A stretch of 6,296 nt of DNA from Bacteroidia bacterium (GTDB taxonomy: Bacteria > Bacteroidota > Bacteroidia > Bacteroidales > UBA12481): NCBI GenBank assembly GCA_026391235.1, contig JAPLDV010000139.1:1-6296 (forward strand). Reading direction: 5' to 3'. Position numbers and translations under genes: made by a program. Under the pieces are notes generated by a model. It was not told the origin of the DNA and did no database searches. It worked only from the letters and a program-made list of their open reading frames with translations. This document shows positions 1 through 5,650 of this stretch, one piece after another. Within the stretch, counting starts at the first letter, position 1, and each line of letters starts with the position of its first letter.

Positions 1-48
1 AACCTGTCGCAAACTTACGGTTTCAGCGTGAGATGCATCAAAGATTAG
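1..48 (+). CDS. C-terminal end of a FISUMP-domain protein (partial)
   Basis: Frame 1 reads NLSQTYGFSVRCIKD and stops at TAG (46-48); the rest of the gene lies left of the window. The ending GFSVRCIKD resembles the typical C-terminus (GxSVRCVKD-like) of FISUMP / Fib_succ_major domains, found in many Bacteroidota surface lipoproteins. Only 15 residues are visible, so the assignment rests on this tail and the lineage context. The stop codon is the first three bases of TAGGTAT, so the heptamer array begins exactly at the end of this gene. The gene converges with ccsA across the 47-718 element. The alternative is an unrelated protein with a chance match. Confidence 0.55.
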   Translation, partial: NLSQTYGFSVRCIKD

Positions 49-151
49 GTATAGGTGATCAGGTATCAGGTATCAGGTATCAGGTATCAGGTATCAGGTG
101 TCGGGTGTCGGGTATCGGGTATCAGGTATCGGGTATCGGGTGTCGGGTGGC
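47..151 (+). repeat. Left heptamer array, consensus RGGTRTC
   Basis: Twelve consecutive exact matches to RGGTRTC occupy 61-144. They are AGGTATC x5, AGGTGTC, GGGTGTC, GGGTATC x2, AGGTATC, GGGTATC and GGGTGTC. A degenerate unit GGGTGGC follows at 145-151, and imperfect units precede it at 47-60. There are no spacers, so this is a microsatellite and not a CRISPR array. The unit is the reverse complement of the GAYACCY unit in the array at 581-718. Units vary only at purine positions 1 and 5 (A/G transitions). The array starts inside the upstream stop codon and ends 29 nt before the four-helix-bundle start codon. Confidence 0.95.
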
Positions 152-156
152 CGGGG
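131..156 (+). other. Canonical G-quadruplex motif at the inner end of the left array
   Basis: The run is GGG-TATC-GGG-TGTC-GGG-TGGCC-GGGG: four G-tracts of at least 3 with loops of 4, 4 and 5 nt, matching the usual G3+N1-7 pattern. A second set lies on the minus strand in the right array, where CCC at 688-690, 695-697, 702-704 and 709-711 gives four GGG tracts with 4-nt loops. The motif is directly visible; whether it folds in DNA or RNA is not known. Confidence 0.6.
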
Positions 157-180
157 AACGCGAATATTTAAAATTCTGAT

Positions 181-582
181 ATGGGAGATTTCTTGGCGCT
201 GAGGGTTTGGGTTAAGGCCAAGGATTTGGCTGTGTTTATTCATAGGGTTACAGACAAAGGCCTTTTCAGCAAGGATTATGGATTAAAAGATCAAATCAGA
301 AGAGCAACGGTTAGCATTCCGAGTAATATCGCTGAAGGTGAAGAGCTTGGCACAAATAAACAAAGCATCAAATACTTCAATATATCAAAGGGTTCTGCTG
401 CCGAGGTTCTCACTCAAGCAATAATCGCCTTTGAAATTGGCTATCTTGGAAAAGAGGATTTTGTTTTCATTGAGCAGGAATGCAGATCAATATCCAAAAT
501 GCTTAACAAGTTAATACAATCCCGTTCAAATTCACTAGGCGAACCATTACCTGACTACCCCGACCTTACCTCTGATAACTGA
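181..582 (+). CDS. Four-helix bundle protein, 23S rRNA intervening-sequence (S23) family
   Basis: The 133-residue protein matches the small four-helix-bundle family (PF05635/TIGR02436 type) first seen encoded inside 23S rRNA intervening sequences and distantly related to the Avd accessory protein of diversity-generating retroelements. The signature is the second helix, GLKDQIRRATVSIPSNIAEG (residues 34-53). An opening DFLALRVWVKAKDLAV (3-18) precedes it, and amphipathic helices follow at about 59-88 and 91-115 (EIGYLGKEDF turn). Biochemical function is not established; family members are small, basic and probably oligomeric. ATG at 181 fits the family's N-terminus and has no Shine-Dalgarno sequence. 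The family core ends near residue 115. The tail PDYPDLTSDN is read from degenerate heptamers in phase with the right array. No reverse transcriptase or 23S gene is nearby, so neither a retroelement nor an rRNA insertion is supported here. Confidence 0.93.
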   Translation: MGDFLALRVWVKAKDLAVFIHRVTDKGLFSKDYGLKDQIRRATVSIPSNIAEGEELGTNKQSIKYFNISKGSAAEVLTQAIIAFEIGYLGKEDFVFIEQECRSISKMLNKLIQSRSNSLGEPLPDYPDLTSDN

Positions 583-718
583 CACCCCAATCCCCATACC
601 TGATCCCTGATACCCGACACCCGATCCCCATACCTGATTCCCGATCCCCATACCTGATTCCTGATACCCGACACCCGATCCCTGATACCCGACACCCGAT
701 ACCCGATACCCGATACCT
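553..718 (-). repeat. Right heptamer array, consensus GAYACCY (inverse of left array)
   Basis: Clear units run from 581 to 718 in a 7-nt frame, with two 6-nt units at 630-635 and 650-655. Units include GATACCC (609, 663, 684, 698, 705), GACACCC (581, 616, 670, 691), GATCCCY (602, 623, 643, 677), GATTCCY (636, 656) and GATACCT (712). A composite CCCCATACCTGAT recurs three times. Degenerate units in the same 7-nt phase extend back to 553, inside the gene. The TGA stop (580-582) overlaps the unit at 581. Read on the minus strand this is RGGTRTC, so a transcript running out of ccsA enters it in the same G-rich sense as the upstream gene enters the left array. The outermost units (61-67 and 712-718) are perfect complements. 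Confidence 0.93.
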
Positions 719-721
719 TTC

Positions 722-3343
722 TCACCTCTTCTTCTTCGGCTGATATTTCACCTCGTTCAAATAGGCCACATAAACCAGCAGGATCAAGGCAAACGCAATT
801 ACAAAGGCGAAAACAGGTACCGCTGCTGCCTCACCTGCTGCATAGGAATGCATACTGTTGCTAAGGAAGTAATTCACGCCGAAGTAAGTCATGAGAACGG
901 ATCCGAAGGCCAGCAACGATCCGAAGTTGAATGCGAAATCATTGTCAAAATCCTTCATGTTGTGCATGTGCCCTACAAAGCTGTATACCAGGATGGTAAT
1001 CAGGCACCAGGTTTCCTTTGCATCCCAACCCCAATAGCGGCCCCACGATTGATTTGCCCAGATGGCGCCCAGAAAACAACCGATGGTGATCAGGTATAAA
1101 CCAACAATCAGAACGATTTTGTTTAACCGGGTCAAATGCTTAATATGTGCGTTAAGGCTCAGATTATTCCTCTTCGTTTTTGAAACATATAAGGCCATGG
1201 TTATCAGGCCAATAAGAGCACCCAAGCCAAGAAATGAATAGCTGGTCATGATTACGGCCACATGAATAGTGAGCCAAACAGATTTCAGAACAGGGACCAA
1301 AGTACCCCATGCCACAAAAATCATCGACTCATATCCATTGCTCATAGGTGCATGGCCCGACAGATACCAGCGCAATCCCAATCCGATGGTATGGAACATC
1401 CAGGCTATAAACAGGAGGCCGCCGAATATCCAGGCAGATTTTCTATGCCACTTTGCAGGTTTAAACAATGACCATATCTGGGTAATTAGGAACATCAATC
1501 CTACCATGGCATAGAATATTGCCAGGCGTTCGAAAATGAGCATTTTATTGTAAAGTACCTCCAGGTTGGCTCTTTTGGGTGAAGGAATAAGGGAAGATCC
1601 GTAAGTTTTCTGATACCTGGTGATACCATCCCGGAGGATTTTGGCTTGCCCAAGGTTACCAATGCCGACAGCTTTCAGGTATTCATCGAAAACTCCCGCG
1701 ATCATGAGAGAATCCATTTCAGACAGGCCGGCCGGAACCCGTCCGGGAACCGACCATTTAGCTTTCTGATCCCGAGGATCCGGAAAAATCTGAAGAAGCT
1801 GTCCGTTCATTCCCATGTAAAACACATTGAGCGTTTCATCCAGCTTGATAACATATTTATCCGATCCATTTCGTTGGTTGGGCTGTTTTTGCATTGCTGC
1901 ATTAACCAAATCTCCCATCATGTATTTATCCTGCCTGAAGAAATCGTTATATGAGGCCTTTCCTCCGGATATCTGAAACATATTGGCTATCTCCGGATTT
2001 TTAACGGTAAAAATCTTCATCCCGGCCCACTCTTCCGGATGAGTTAAGAGGCTCAGCCAGAATTGCTCAGGTGTCATTCCGGCTATTTTATTTTTCCCAA
2101 ACATCTTACGTAACATCTCAGATGACAAGGTGTTAACCGGTTTCATCCGGCCTTCACTGCCCTGTACCCAAATTTTCCCAAAGGCCTTAGCTTCAGCGGC
2201 ATTGGGCGGATTTGGAAAGTTCTGTGCTGAAGCCCGGAATCCCGGCAAAAGTAACATCAGCAGTAATAAACCAGCCATCGCAGCTGATTTCCGGCTCTCC
2301 CTGAGCAGCTTTTTAAACCTGCTTCCCGGGGCAAATAACGACAGGATGATAAATGCAAACATCAGAAAATAACCCGTATACGTTACTCCGGTACCTAAAG
2401 CATCGTTACTAACCGACAGAACGGTGCCTTGCTCATCGTTATCGTATGAAGACTGAAAAAACCTGTATCCTTTATGTTTCAATATGTTATTCATAAATAT
2501 CCGGTATGGCTTTTTTAGATTATCAGAGGGATCGTTGAGTGTTACTTCACTGGCAAATGAGGAGGGACTCATGGATCCGGGATATTTGTCGAGCTGAAAG
2601 TCGTTTAATGTTAATGTAAAAGGCAATTCCATCGGCTTGGATCCAAAACCGACTGTAAACTTGATCCCGCTGATTTCAAACGGATTGGGGATAATGTCAG
2701 TCCCTGGCACTCCGTGCACGACCTCCTCTTGGGCACCGTTGTTAATGGTTACACTGATCTTCATCACATCAGCATAATCCCCTCCACCGCCGTCCATCCT
2801 CCGGCTGCCCATTTTCATCGACTCACCGCTGACAAATTCAGTGCTTTTTATGTGAACCCGGTCTTCACCCAAACGGAAAGAAACATTGACCTGCTTTTTT
2901 CTGGCAGGTGAAATAAATATCTTTTGGAATTTCTCAACGCTGCCAGACCTGTTTTCAGCCTTTACATAAAAATAAGTATCGGAACTGATATAAGCTGCCG
3001 TGGTCTCACCTTCGCGAATATGCATGATTCCTTCGGTGCCTGCAAAGCGGGTAATTGCAGCTCCGGCAATTACGACGAGAAAAGCCAGGTGAAACAGGAA
3101 AATCGGCAATCGCTTAAGGTTATATAACTTAAGCCTTATCAGGTTAGCCAGTATATTTATAAAAACGAGCAAAACACTTAACTCAAACCACCAGGCCTGG
3201 TAAACAATTGCCTGAGCAGCCGTTGTGCCACTCCGGTTTTCAATAAAAGTGGCCATTCCCATACAGAATGCCAGGAAAATCACCAGCACCCCCATGAAAG
3301 ACATTGAGAATAGAAATTTTACAATCCTTTTCAGAGTTTCCAT
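722..3343 (-). CDS. ccsA: Cytochrome c biogenesis protein, fused ResB-CcsA (CcsBA) haem lyase
   Basis: This System II cytochrome c synthase carries haem across the inner membrane and attaches it to CxxCH motifs of exported apocytochromes. The 873-residue protein has an N-terminal ResB-like half: membrane segments near 14-33, 50-68 and 82-98, a periplasmic region to about 320, and segments near 323-338 and 353-371. A second periplasmic region spans about 372-600. The CcsA core follows, with the WWD haem motif WGRYWGWDAKETW (767-779). By spacing against characterised CcsBA proteins, the haem-ligand histidines are H85 (LFHLAF), H694 (WLTIHV), H792 (FVGHMH) and H832 (NSMHSY), so all four appear present. 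Oddly, FVAWG (676-680) is joined almost directly to TLVPVLKS (681-688). In family members roughly 40-50 residues, including a membrane segment, normally lie between them. ATG at 3343 lacks a Shine-Dalgarno sequence. The TGA stop is 3 nt from the heptamer array. Confidence 0.95.
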   Translation of the reverse strand: METLKRIVKFLFSMSFMGVLVIFLAFCMGMATFIENRSGTTAAQAIVYQAWWFELSVLLVFINILANLIRLKLYNLKRLPIFLFHLAFLVVIAGAAITRFAGTEGIMHIREGETTAAYISSDTYFYVKAENRSGSVEKFQKIFISPARKKQVNVSFRLGEDRVHIKSTEFVSGESMKMGSRRMDGGGGDYADVMKISVTINNGAQEEVVHGVPGTDIIPNPFEISGIKFTVGFGSKPMELPFTLTLNDFQLDKYPGSMSPSSFASEVTLNDPSDNLKKPYRIFMNNILKHKGYRFFQSSYDNDEQGTVLSVSNDALGTGVTYTGYFLMFAFIILSLFAPGSRFKKLLRESRKSAAMAGLLLLMLLLPGFRASAQNFPNPPNAAEAKAFGKIWVQGSEGRMKPVNTLSSEMLRKMFGKNKIAGMTPEQFWLSLLTHPEEWAGMKIFTVKNPEIANMFQISGGKASYNDFFRQDKYMMGDLVNAAMQKQPNQRNGSDKYVIKLDETLNVFYMGMNGQLLQIFPDPRDQKAKWSVPGRVPAGLSEMDSLMIAGVFDEYLKAVGIGNLGQAKILRDGITRYQKTYGSSLIPSPKRANLEVLYNKMLIFERLAIFYAMVGLMFLITQIWSLFKPAKWHRKSAWIFGGLLFIAWMFHTIGLGLRWYLSGHAPMSNGYESMIFVAWGTLVPVLKSVWLTIHVAVIMTSYSFLGLGALIGLITMALYVSKTKRNNLSLNAHIKHLTRLNKIVLIVGLYLITIGCFLGAIWANQSWGRYWGWDAKETWCLITILVYSFVGHMHNMKDFDNDFAFNFGSLLAFGSVLMTYFGVNYFLSNSMHSYAAGEAAAVPVFAFVIAFALILLVYVAYLNEVKYQPKKKR

Positions 3344-3423
3344 AAATGTAGTAAATAATTTTTGCCAATATAATATATAAACCTGATCTCATTCTGAATC
3401 CAGTCGCCCGGCTACGGTTGCCT

Positions 3424-4077
3424 TCAATCCTCCAATGCCCTGTAGATAAAATCATTAAATGGTTTCATGATCGAGTACAAATCAACTATCCTTCCCGAAA
3501 GATCCGGGAAATCCAGCCACTCATCGGGCAAAGGTACCCAGGGGCAGTAGTGCTTGAACTTGAGAAAATCGATCAAAGGGAAATCAGCCGGAAAACCCAG
3601 TGGGGGCCGCTTGAGCTTATCATCCTGAAAAAATGTGAAATGCTTTGAGAAAGAAGGTTCGTCAATCAGGGCGGAGAAATCTTCCGGGAAAAGGAAAATC
3701 TCCTTCCGGATGGCTTTGAGTTTGTCGTTCGAAGGAATATAAATTCCCCCGGATAAAAAGCTTTCACCAGGCTGAATATGAAAATAATAGCCTGGCTCAC
3801 CGCTATTCTTTCCTCCACGTGAGAGGTGAGCGCCGAAATTATTTTTGTATGGCGTTTTATCCGTTGCAAACCGTGTATCACGGTATATCCTGAATATCGC
3901 ATCTGCGGCTTTCAGCCCCTTTATGCTGGGGTCAACCTGCCCCAGGCCTGCGATGATCTTTTCCAGAATTTGCTCAAATAAAGCCCTGGCCGATTGATAA
4001 TCAGATTTATGCGCATTGAACCAACCTCTTTCGTTGTTTTGCTCAAGCAGCTTTAAGAAATTTAAAATGTTGTGCAT
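3424..4077 (-). CDS. DUF2461 domain-containing protein
   Basis: This 217-residue soluble protein is recognised as DUF2461 (TIGR02453 type). The opening is ILNFLKLLEQNNERGWF (4-20). The central block FRIYRDTRFATDKTPYKNN (62-80) is followed by FGAHLSRGG (81-89), then GYYFHIQPGESFLSGGIY (96-113). It covers essentially the whole usual family length. No signal peptide or membrane segment is seen, so it is probably cytoplasmic. No catalytic activity is assigned to the family, and none is proposed here. The ATG at 4077 places the conserved NFLKLLEQNN close to the N-terminus, as in relatives. It lies 80 nt upstream of ccsA on the same strand and 170 nt downstream of the permease. Cotranscription with ccsA is possible but not shown; the 80-nt gap is A/T-rich next to the ccsA start. 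Confidence 0.9.
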   Translation of the reverse strand: MHNILNFLKLLEQNNERGWFNAHKSDYQSARALFEQILEKIIAGLGQVDPSIKGLKAADAIFRIYRDTRFATDKTPYKNNFGAHLSRGGKNSGEPGYYFHIQPGESFLSGGIYIPSNDKLKAIRKEIFLFPEDFSALIDEPSFSKHFTFFQDDKLKRPPLGFPADFPLIDFLKFKHYCPWVPLPDEWLDFPDLSGRIVDLYSIMKPFNDFIYRALED

Positions 4078-4119
4078 TTTGTCAGTTATTTTATAAAAAT
4101 CCGTTCAGTGTCAAAAGGT

Positions 4120-4141
4120 CCCCGCTCCCGCCTCCGCGGGG
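4120..4141 (-). terminator. GC-rich hairpin downstream of the permease, possible weak terminator
   Basis: CCCCGC (4120-4125) pairs with GCGGGG (4136-4141) around a 10-nt loop. An alternative 5-bp stem CCCGC (4127-4131)/GCGGG (4136-4140) overlaps it. On the minus strand the hairpin is followed by ACCTTTTGA, only four T, so an intrinsic terminator for the permease transcript is possible but weak. The block, followed by ATGACAGG, also looks like a dispersed GC-rich palindromic repeat of the kind common between bacterial genes. Confidence 0.3.
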
Positions 4142-4165
4142 ATGACAGGAACACCTGCAAACCTC

Positions 4166-4186
4166 ACTGCCTACTGCCCACTGCAG
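4166..4186. repeat. Short ACTGCCT heptamer array, distal part
   Basis: Three tandem 7-nt units occur: ACTGCCT (4166), ACTGCCC (4173) and ACTGCAG (4180). They belong to the same unit family as the run at 4229-4256, from which they are separated by the 4190-4207 palindrome and about 20 nt of other sequence. Together they occupy much of the 170-nt gap between the permease and the DUF2461 gene. No ORF of interest lies in this gap. Confidence 0.8.
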
Positions 4187-4189
4187 CTA

Positions 4190-4207
4190 AGACGCAAATA
4201 TGCGTCT
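4190..4207. repeat. Perfect 7-bp palindrome between the two ACTGCCT runs
   Basis: AGACGCA (4190-4196) and TGCGTCT (4201-4207) are exact inverse complements around the loop AATA. The following CTCTACGCG extends the look of a GACGC...GCGTCTCTA repeat, a type I associate with dispersed intergenic palindromes in bacterial genomes. No T-tract follows on either strand, so it is not a convincing terminator. It may be a small dispersed repeat inserted into, or grouped with, the heptamer array. Confidence 0.55.
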
Positions 4208-4228
4208 CTACGCGCTACCCTTTGTGAA

Positions 4229-4256
4229 ACTGCCTACTGCCTACTGCCTACTGCTT
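4229..4256. repeat. ACTGCCT heptamer array overlapping the permease stop codon
   Basis: Four tandem units occur: ACTGCCT at 4229, 4236 and 4243, then ACTGCTT at 4250. The permease stop codon (minus-strand TAG, 4248-4250) and its final codons KQ lie inside the array. On the minus strand the unit reads AGGCAGT, so the permease transcript enters a purine-rich heptamer run directly at its stop codon. This repeats the pattern seen at both ends of the 47-718 element with a different unit sequence. Confidence 0.9.
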
Positions 4257-5525
4257 CAGCGTTCCCTTATACTGGTACCCCAGTTCCTTAACGCGTGCAG
4301 CTACCTTTTCGATATTGACGCCATTGCCGCCGATCCTGACTTCGCCTGATTGTAGGTCGGCAGTAACTTCTTCAATACCTTCCATGGCCGAGAGATTATT
4401 CTCGACGGTTGCCCTGCAATGATTGCAGGTCATCCCTTCAACCGAAATTGTGGTATAAAAGGGATTCTTTGCATGTTCCATATCTACAGATTTTTTTAGT
4501 AATACCTTATTTTTCAACCATTTATTCCAAATTGCCACTAAAATAAAACCCGACAATAAGATAGTCGATACTGTATTGACCCAGTTGCCACCCATCATGT
4601 GTTCATGGTTTCCCATGTGGCTCATACCGAACCAGGATGCAGGCAAGAATTCATTCACCACTGCTCCTGAAAACAGTGCTCCTCCCACGATGGTGGCGAG
4701 ATAAATGAAGAAAGCTTTTTTCCCCATCGTGTTGCTGATCACCATCATAGTTGCCACATTTGTTGCCGGGCCGGCCATCAGGAAAACAAGGGCTGCGCCG
4801 GGCGATATCCCCTTCATCAGTAAAACAGCTGCAAGGGGAATAGAACCGGTTGCACAAATATACAACGGTACCGATGCTGCCAGGACTACCAGCATTTCAA
4901 TCCATGGATTGCCTATGTAGCGGCTGAAAAATGAATCGGGAATCAGCATGGAGAGCAATGCTGCTGCCACTAATCCGATCAGCAGCCATTTAACGATATC
5001 CTCAACCAATTCACCAAAACCATATCGGATTACTGTCTTCATCCGCTGCACAAAATTCGGTTTCACACGGGGAATGCCTCTGTCAGGATCCTTGTCGGCA
5101 GGGCTAAGCTGATCTTTATCAAAGGCATGGCTGGCAGCACCTCCGGCAAGGCCGGTGACCAGGGCAACAATCGGACGGATTATTGCAAATGGCAGTCCCA
5201 GAAGGGAATAAGTTGCCAGCATCGAATCCACGCCAGTTTGAGGAGTCGATATCAGGAAAGAGGTTGTTGCTCCTTTGGTGGCACCGCTTCGGTAAAACGA
5301 AACAGCTGTCGGTATTACACCGCATGAGCATAGAGGTAATGGCACTCCAAGAATTGCGGCATTCAGCACCGATCTGAAGTTATTCTTGCCCATAAAGCGC
5401 ACGATCCCGTCGGTAGGAAAAAATGCCTTCAGTAATCCGGCAAATAAAAAGCCAAACAGCAGGTAAGGCGCCATCTCGCTCACCAGAAAATAAAATTCCT
5501 TCCCAAAATCTATTACCTTTCCCAT
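4248..5525 (-). CDS. SO_0444-type Cu/Zn efflux permease with C-terminal HMA domain
   Basis: This is predicted to be an inner-membrane permease of the DUF318/ArsP-like family, closest in pattern to the SO_0444-type Cu/Zn efflux transporters. Of 425 residues, the first half has membrane segments near 11-35, 52-75 and 86-130, with the conserved LPLCSCGVIP (C66, C68). After a hydrophilic linker (about 135-165) the second half repeats the fold, with PLYICATGSIP (C224) and AGPATNV (251-257). A His/Met-rich loop at 301-312 (MSHMGNHEHMMG) may bind metal. An HMA domain (about 357-421) has GMTCNHC (C367, C370), a metallochaperone-like Cu(I)/Zn site. The frame is open to an upstream ATG at 5621, but the extra 32 residues are largely read from a simple-repeat tract. 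ATG at 5525 begins the family-like MGKVIDFGKEFYFLV. The AAAGG only 2 nt before it is too close to be a normal ribosome site. The metal is inferred from family, not shown. Confidence 0.9.
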   Translation of the reverse strand: MGKVIDFGKEFYFLVSEMAPYLLFGFLFAGLLKAFFPTDGIVRFMGKNNFRSVLNAAILGVPLPLCSCGVIPTAVSFYRSGATKGATTSFLISTPQTGVDSMLATYSLLGLPFAIIRPIVALVTGLAGGAASHAFDKDQLSPADKDPDRGIPRVKPNFVQRMKTVIRYGFGELVEDIVKWLLIGLVAAALLSMLIPDSFFSRYIGNPWIEMLVVLAASVPLYICATGSIPLAAVLLMKGISPGAALVFLMAGPATNVATMMVISNTMGKKAFFIYLATIVGGALFSGAVVNEFLPASWFGMSHMGNHEHMMGGNWVNTVSTILLSGFILVAIWNKWLKNKVLLKKSVDMEHAKNPFYTTISVEGMTCNHCRATVENNLSAMEGIEEVTADLQSGEVRIGGNGVNIEKVAARVKELGYQYKGTLKQ

Positions 5526-5566
5526 AACCTTTAAACAAATATCCTGCTGAAAAGTTTCTGCGAAAT

Positions 5567-5613
5567 CCTCACTCCCTAACCCCTCACTCACACACTCACA
5601 CCCTAACACCCTC
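5567..5613. repeat. CTCAC/CTAAC word repeat, G-rich on the minus strand
   Basis: A C-rich tract is built from recurring words CTCACTC, CCTAACC, CCTCACT, CTCACACC and CTAACACC, with a spacing of about 7 nt but less regular than the other arrays. On the minus strand it reads as runs such as GAGGGTGTTAGGGTGTGAG. It lies between DUF4834 and the permease, in the 121-nt gap, and is the source of the spurious N-terminal extension of the permease frame. It may be an eroded heptamer array. Confidence 0.7.
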
Positions 5614-5650
5614 ATTAGCATATTAGCATATTAACACAATAGCATATTAA
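5614..5650. repeat. ATTAGCAT octamer array at the DUF4834 stop codon
   Basis: Period-8 units occur: ATTAGCAT (5614, 5622), ATTAACAC (5630), AATAGCAT (5638) and the start of another, ATTAA (5646). The stop codon of the DUF4834-like gene (minus-strand TAA, 5647-5649) lies in the last partial unit. The array directly abuts the C-rich tract at 5567-5613, so the two form a composite repeat between two co-oriented genes. Confidence 0.88.

Larger units (their letters stand above)
47..718 (+). mobile_element. Putative heptamer-flanked four-helix-bundle element
   Basis: This composite unit consists of a left RGGTRTC array, one gene for a 23S-rRNA-intervening-sequence-type four-helix-bundle protein, and a right GAYACCY array in inverted orientation. 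It fills the space between two convergent genes almost exactly: the left end overlaps the FISUMP stop codon, and the right end is 3 nt from the ccsA stop codon. Protein-coding rRNA intervening sequences are also flanked by complementary ends that pair into a stem, so the arrangement is suggestive. No transposase, reverse transcriptase, recombinase or target-site duplication is visible. Mobility is an inference; the alternative is a resident gene with expanded microsatellites on both sides. Confidence 0.4.

Noticed and set aside
61..151. CRISPR array or iteron-type origin
   Set aside because: The units are 7 nt, contiguous and without spacers. No cas, replication-initiator or parS-like context is present. 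A microsatellite is the simpler reading.
181..582. Avd accessory gene of a diversity-generating retroelement
   Set aside because: The protein fold family is related, but no reverse transcriptase, template repeat/variable repeat pair or target gene is visible in the window.
47..718. Target-site duplication at the ends of the heptamer element
   Set aside because: Flanks (AAGATT on the left, TTTCTC on the right) show no matching direct repeat, so insertion by a classic transposase is not supported.
848..3127. Several plus-strand open frames of 65-102 codons opposite ccsA
   Set aside because: They lie wholly antisense to a strongly supported 873-residue protein, have no recognisable domains and overlap one another.
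3344..3423. Promoter for ccsA (TATATTGG on the minus strand, one mismatch to TAnnTTTG)
   Set aside because: There is no TTG at the expected 19-21 nt upstream, and the region is simply A/T-rich, so the match is not reliable.
3240..3455. 71-codon minus-strand frame across the ccsA start
   Set aside because: It overlaps both the ccsA start and the DUF2461 end in another frame and has no family-like sequence.
4088..4114. Sigma70-like promoter for the DUF2461 gene (TTGACA on the minus strand at 4114-4109, TATAAAAT at 4095-4088)
   Set aside because: The spacer of 13-15 nt is too short, and it does not match the Bacteroidota TTG/TAnnTTTG pattern.
4651..5377. Open frames on either strand within the permease gene
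   Set aside because: They are shadows of the permease frame without coherent domains; the permease frame has full family motifs on the minus strand.
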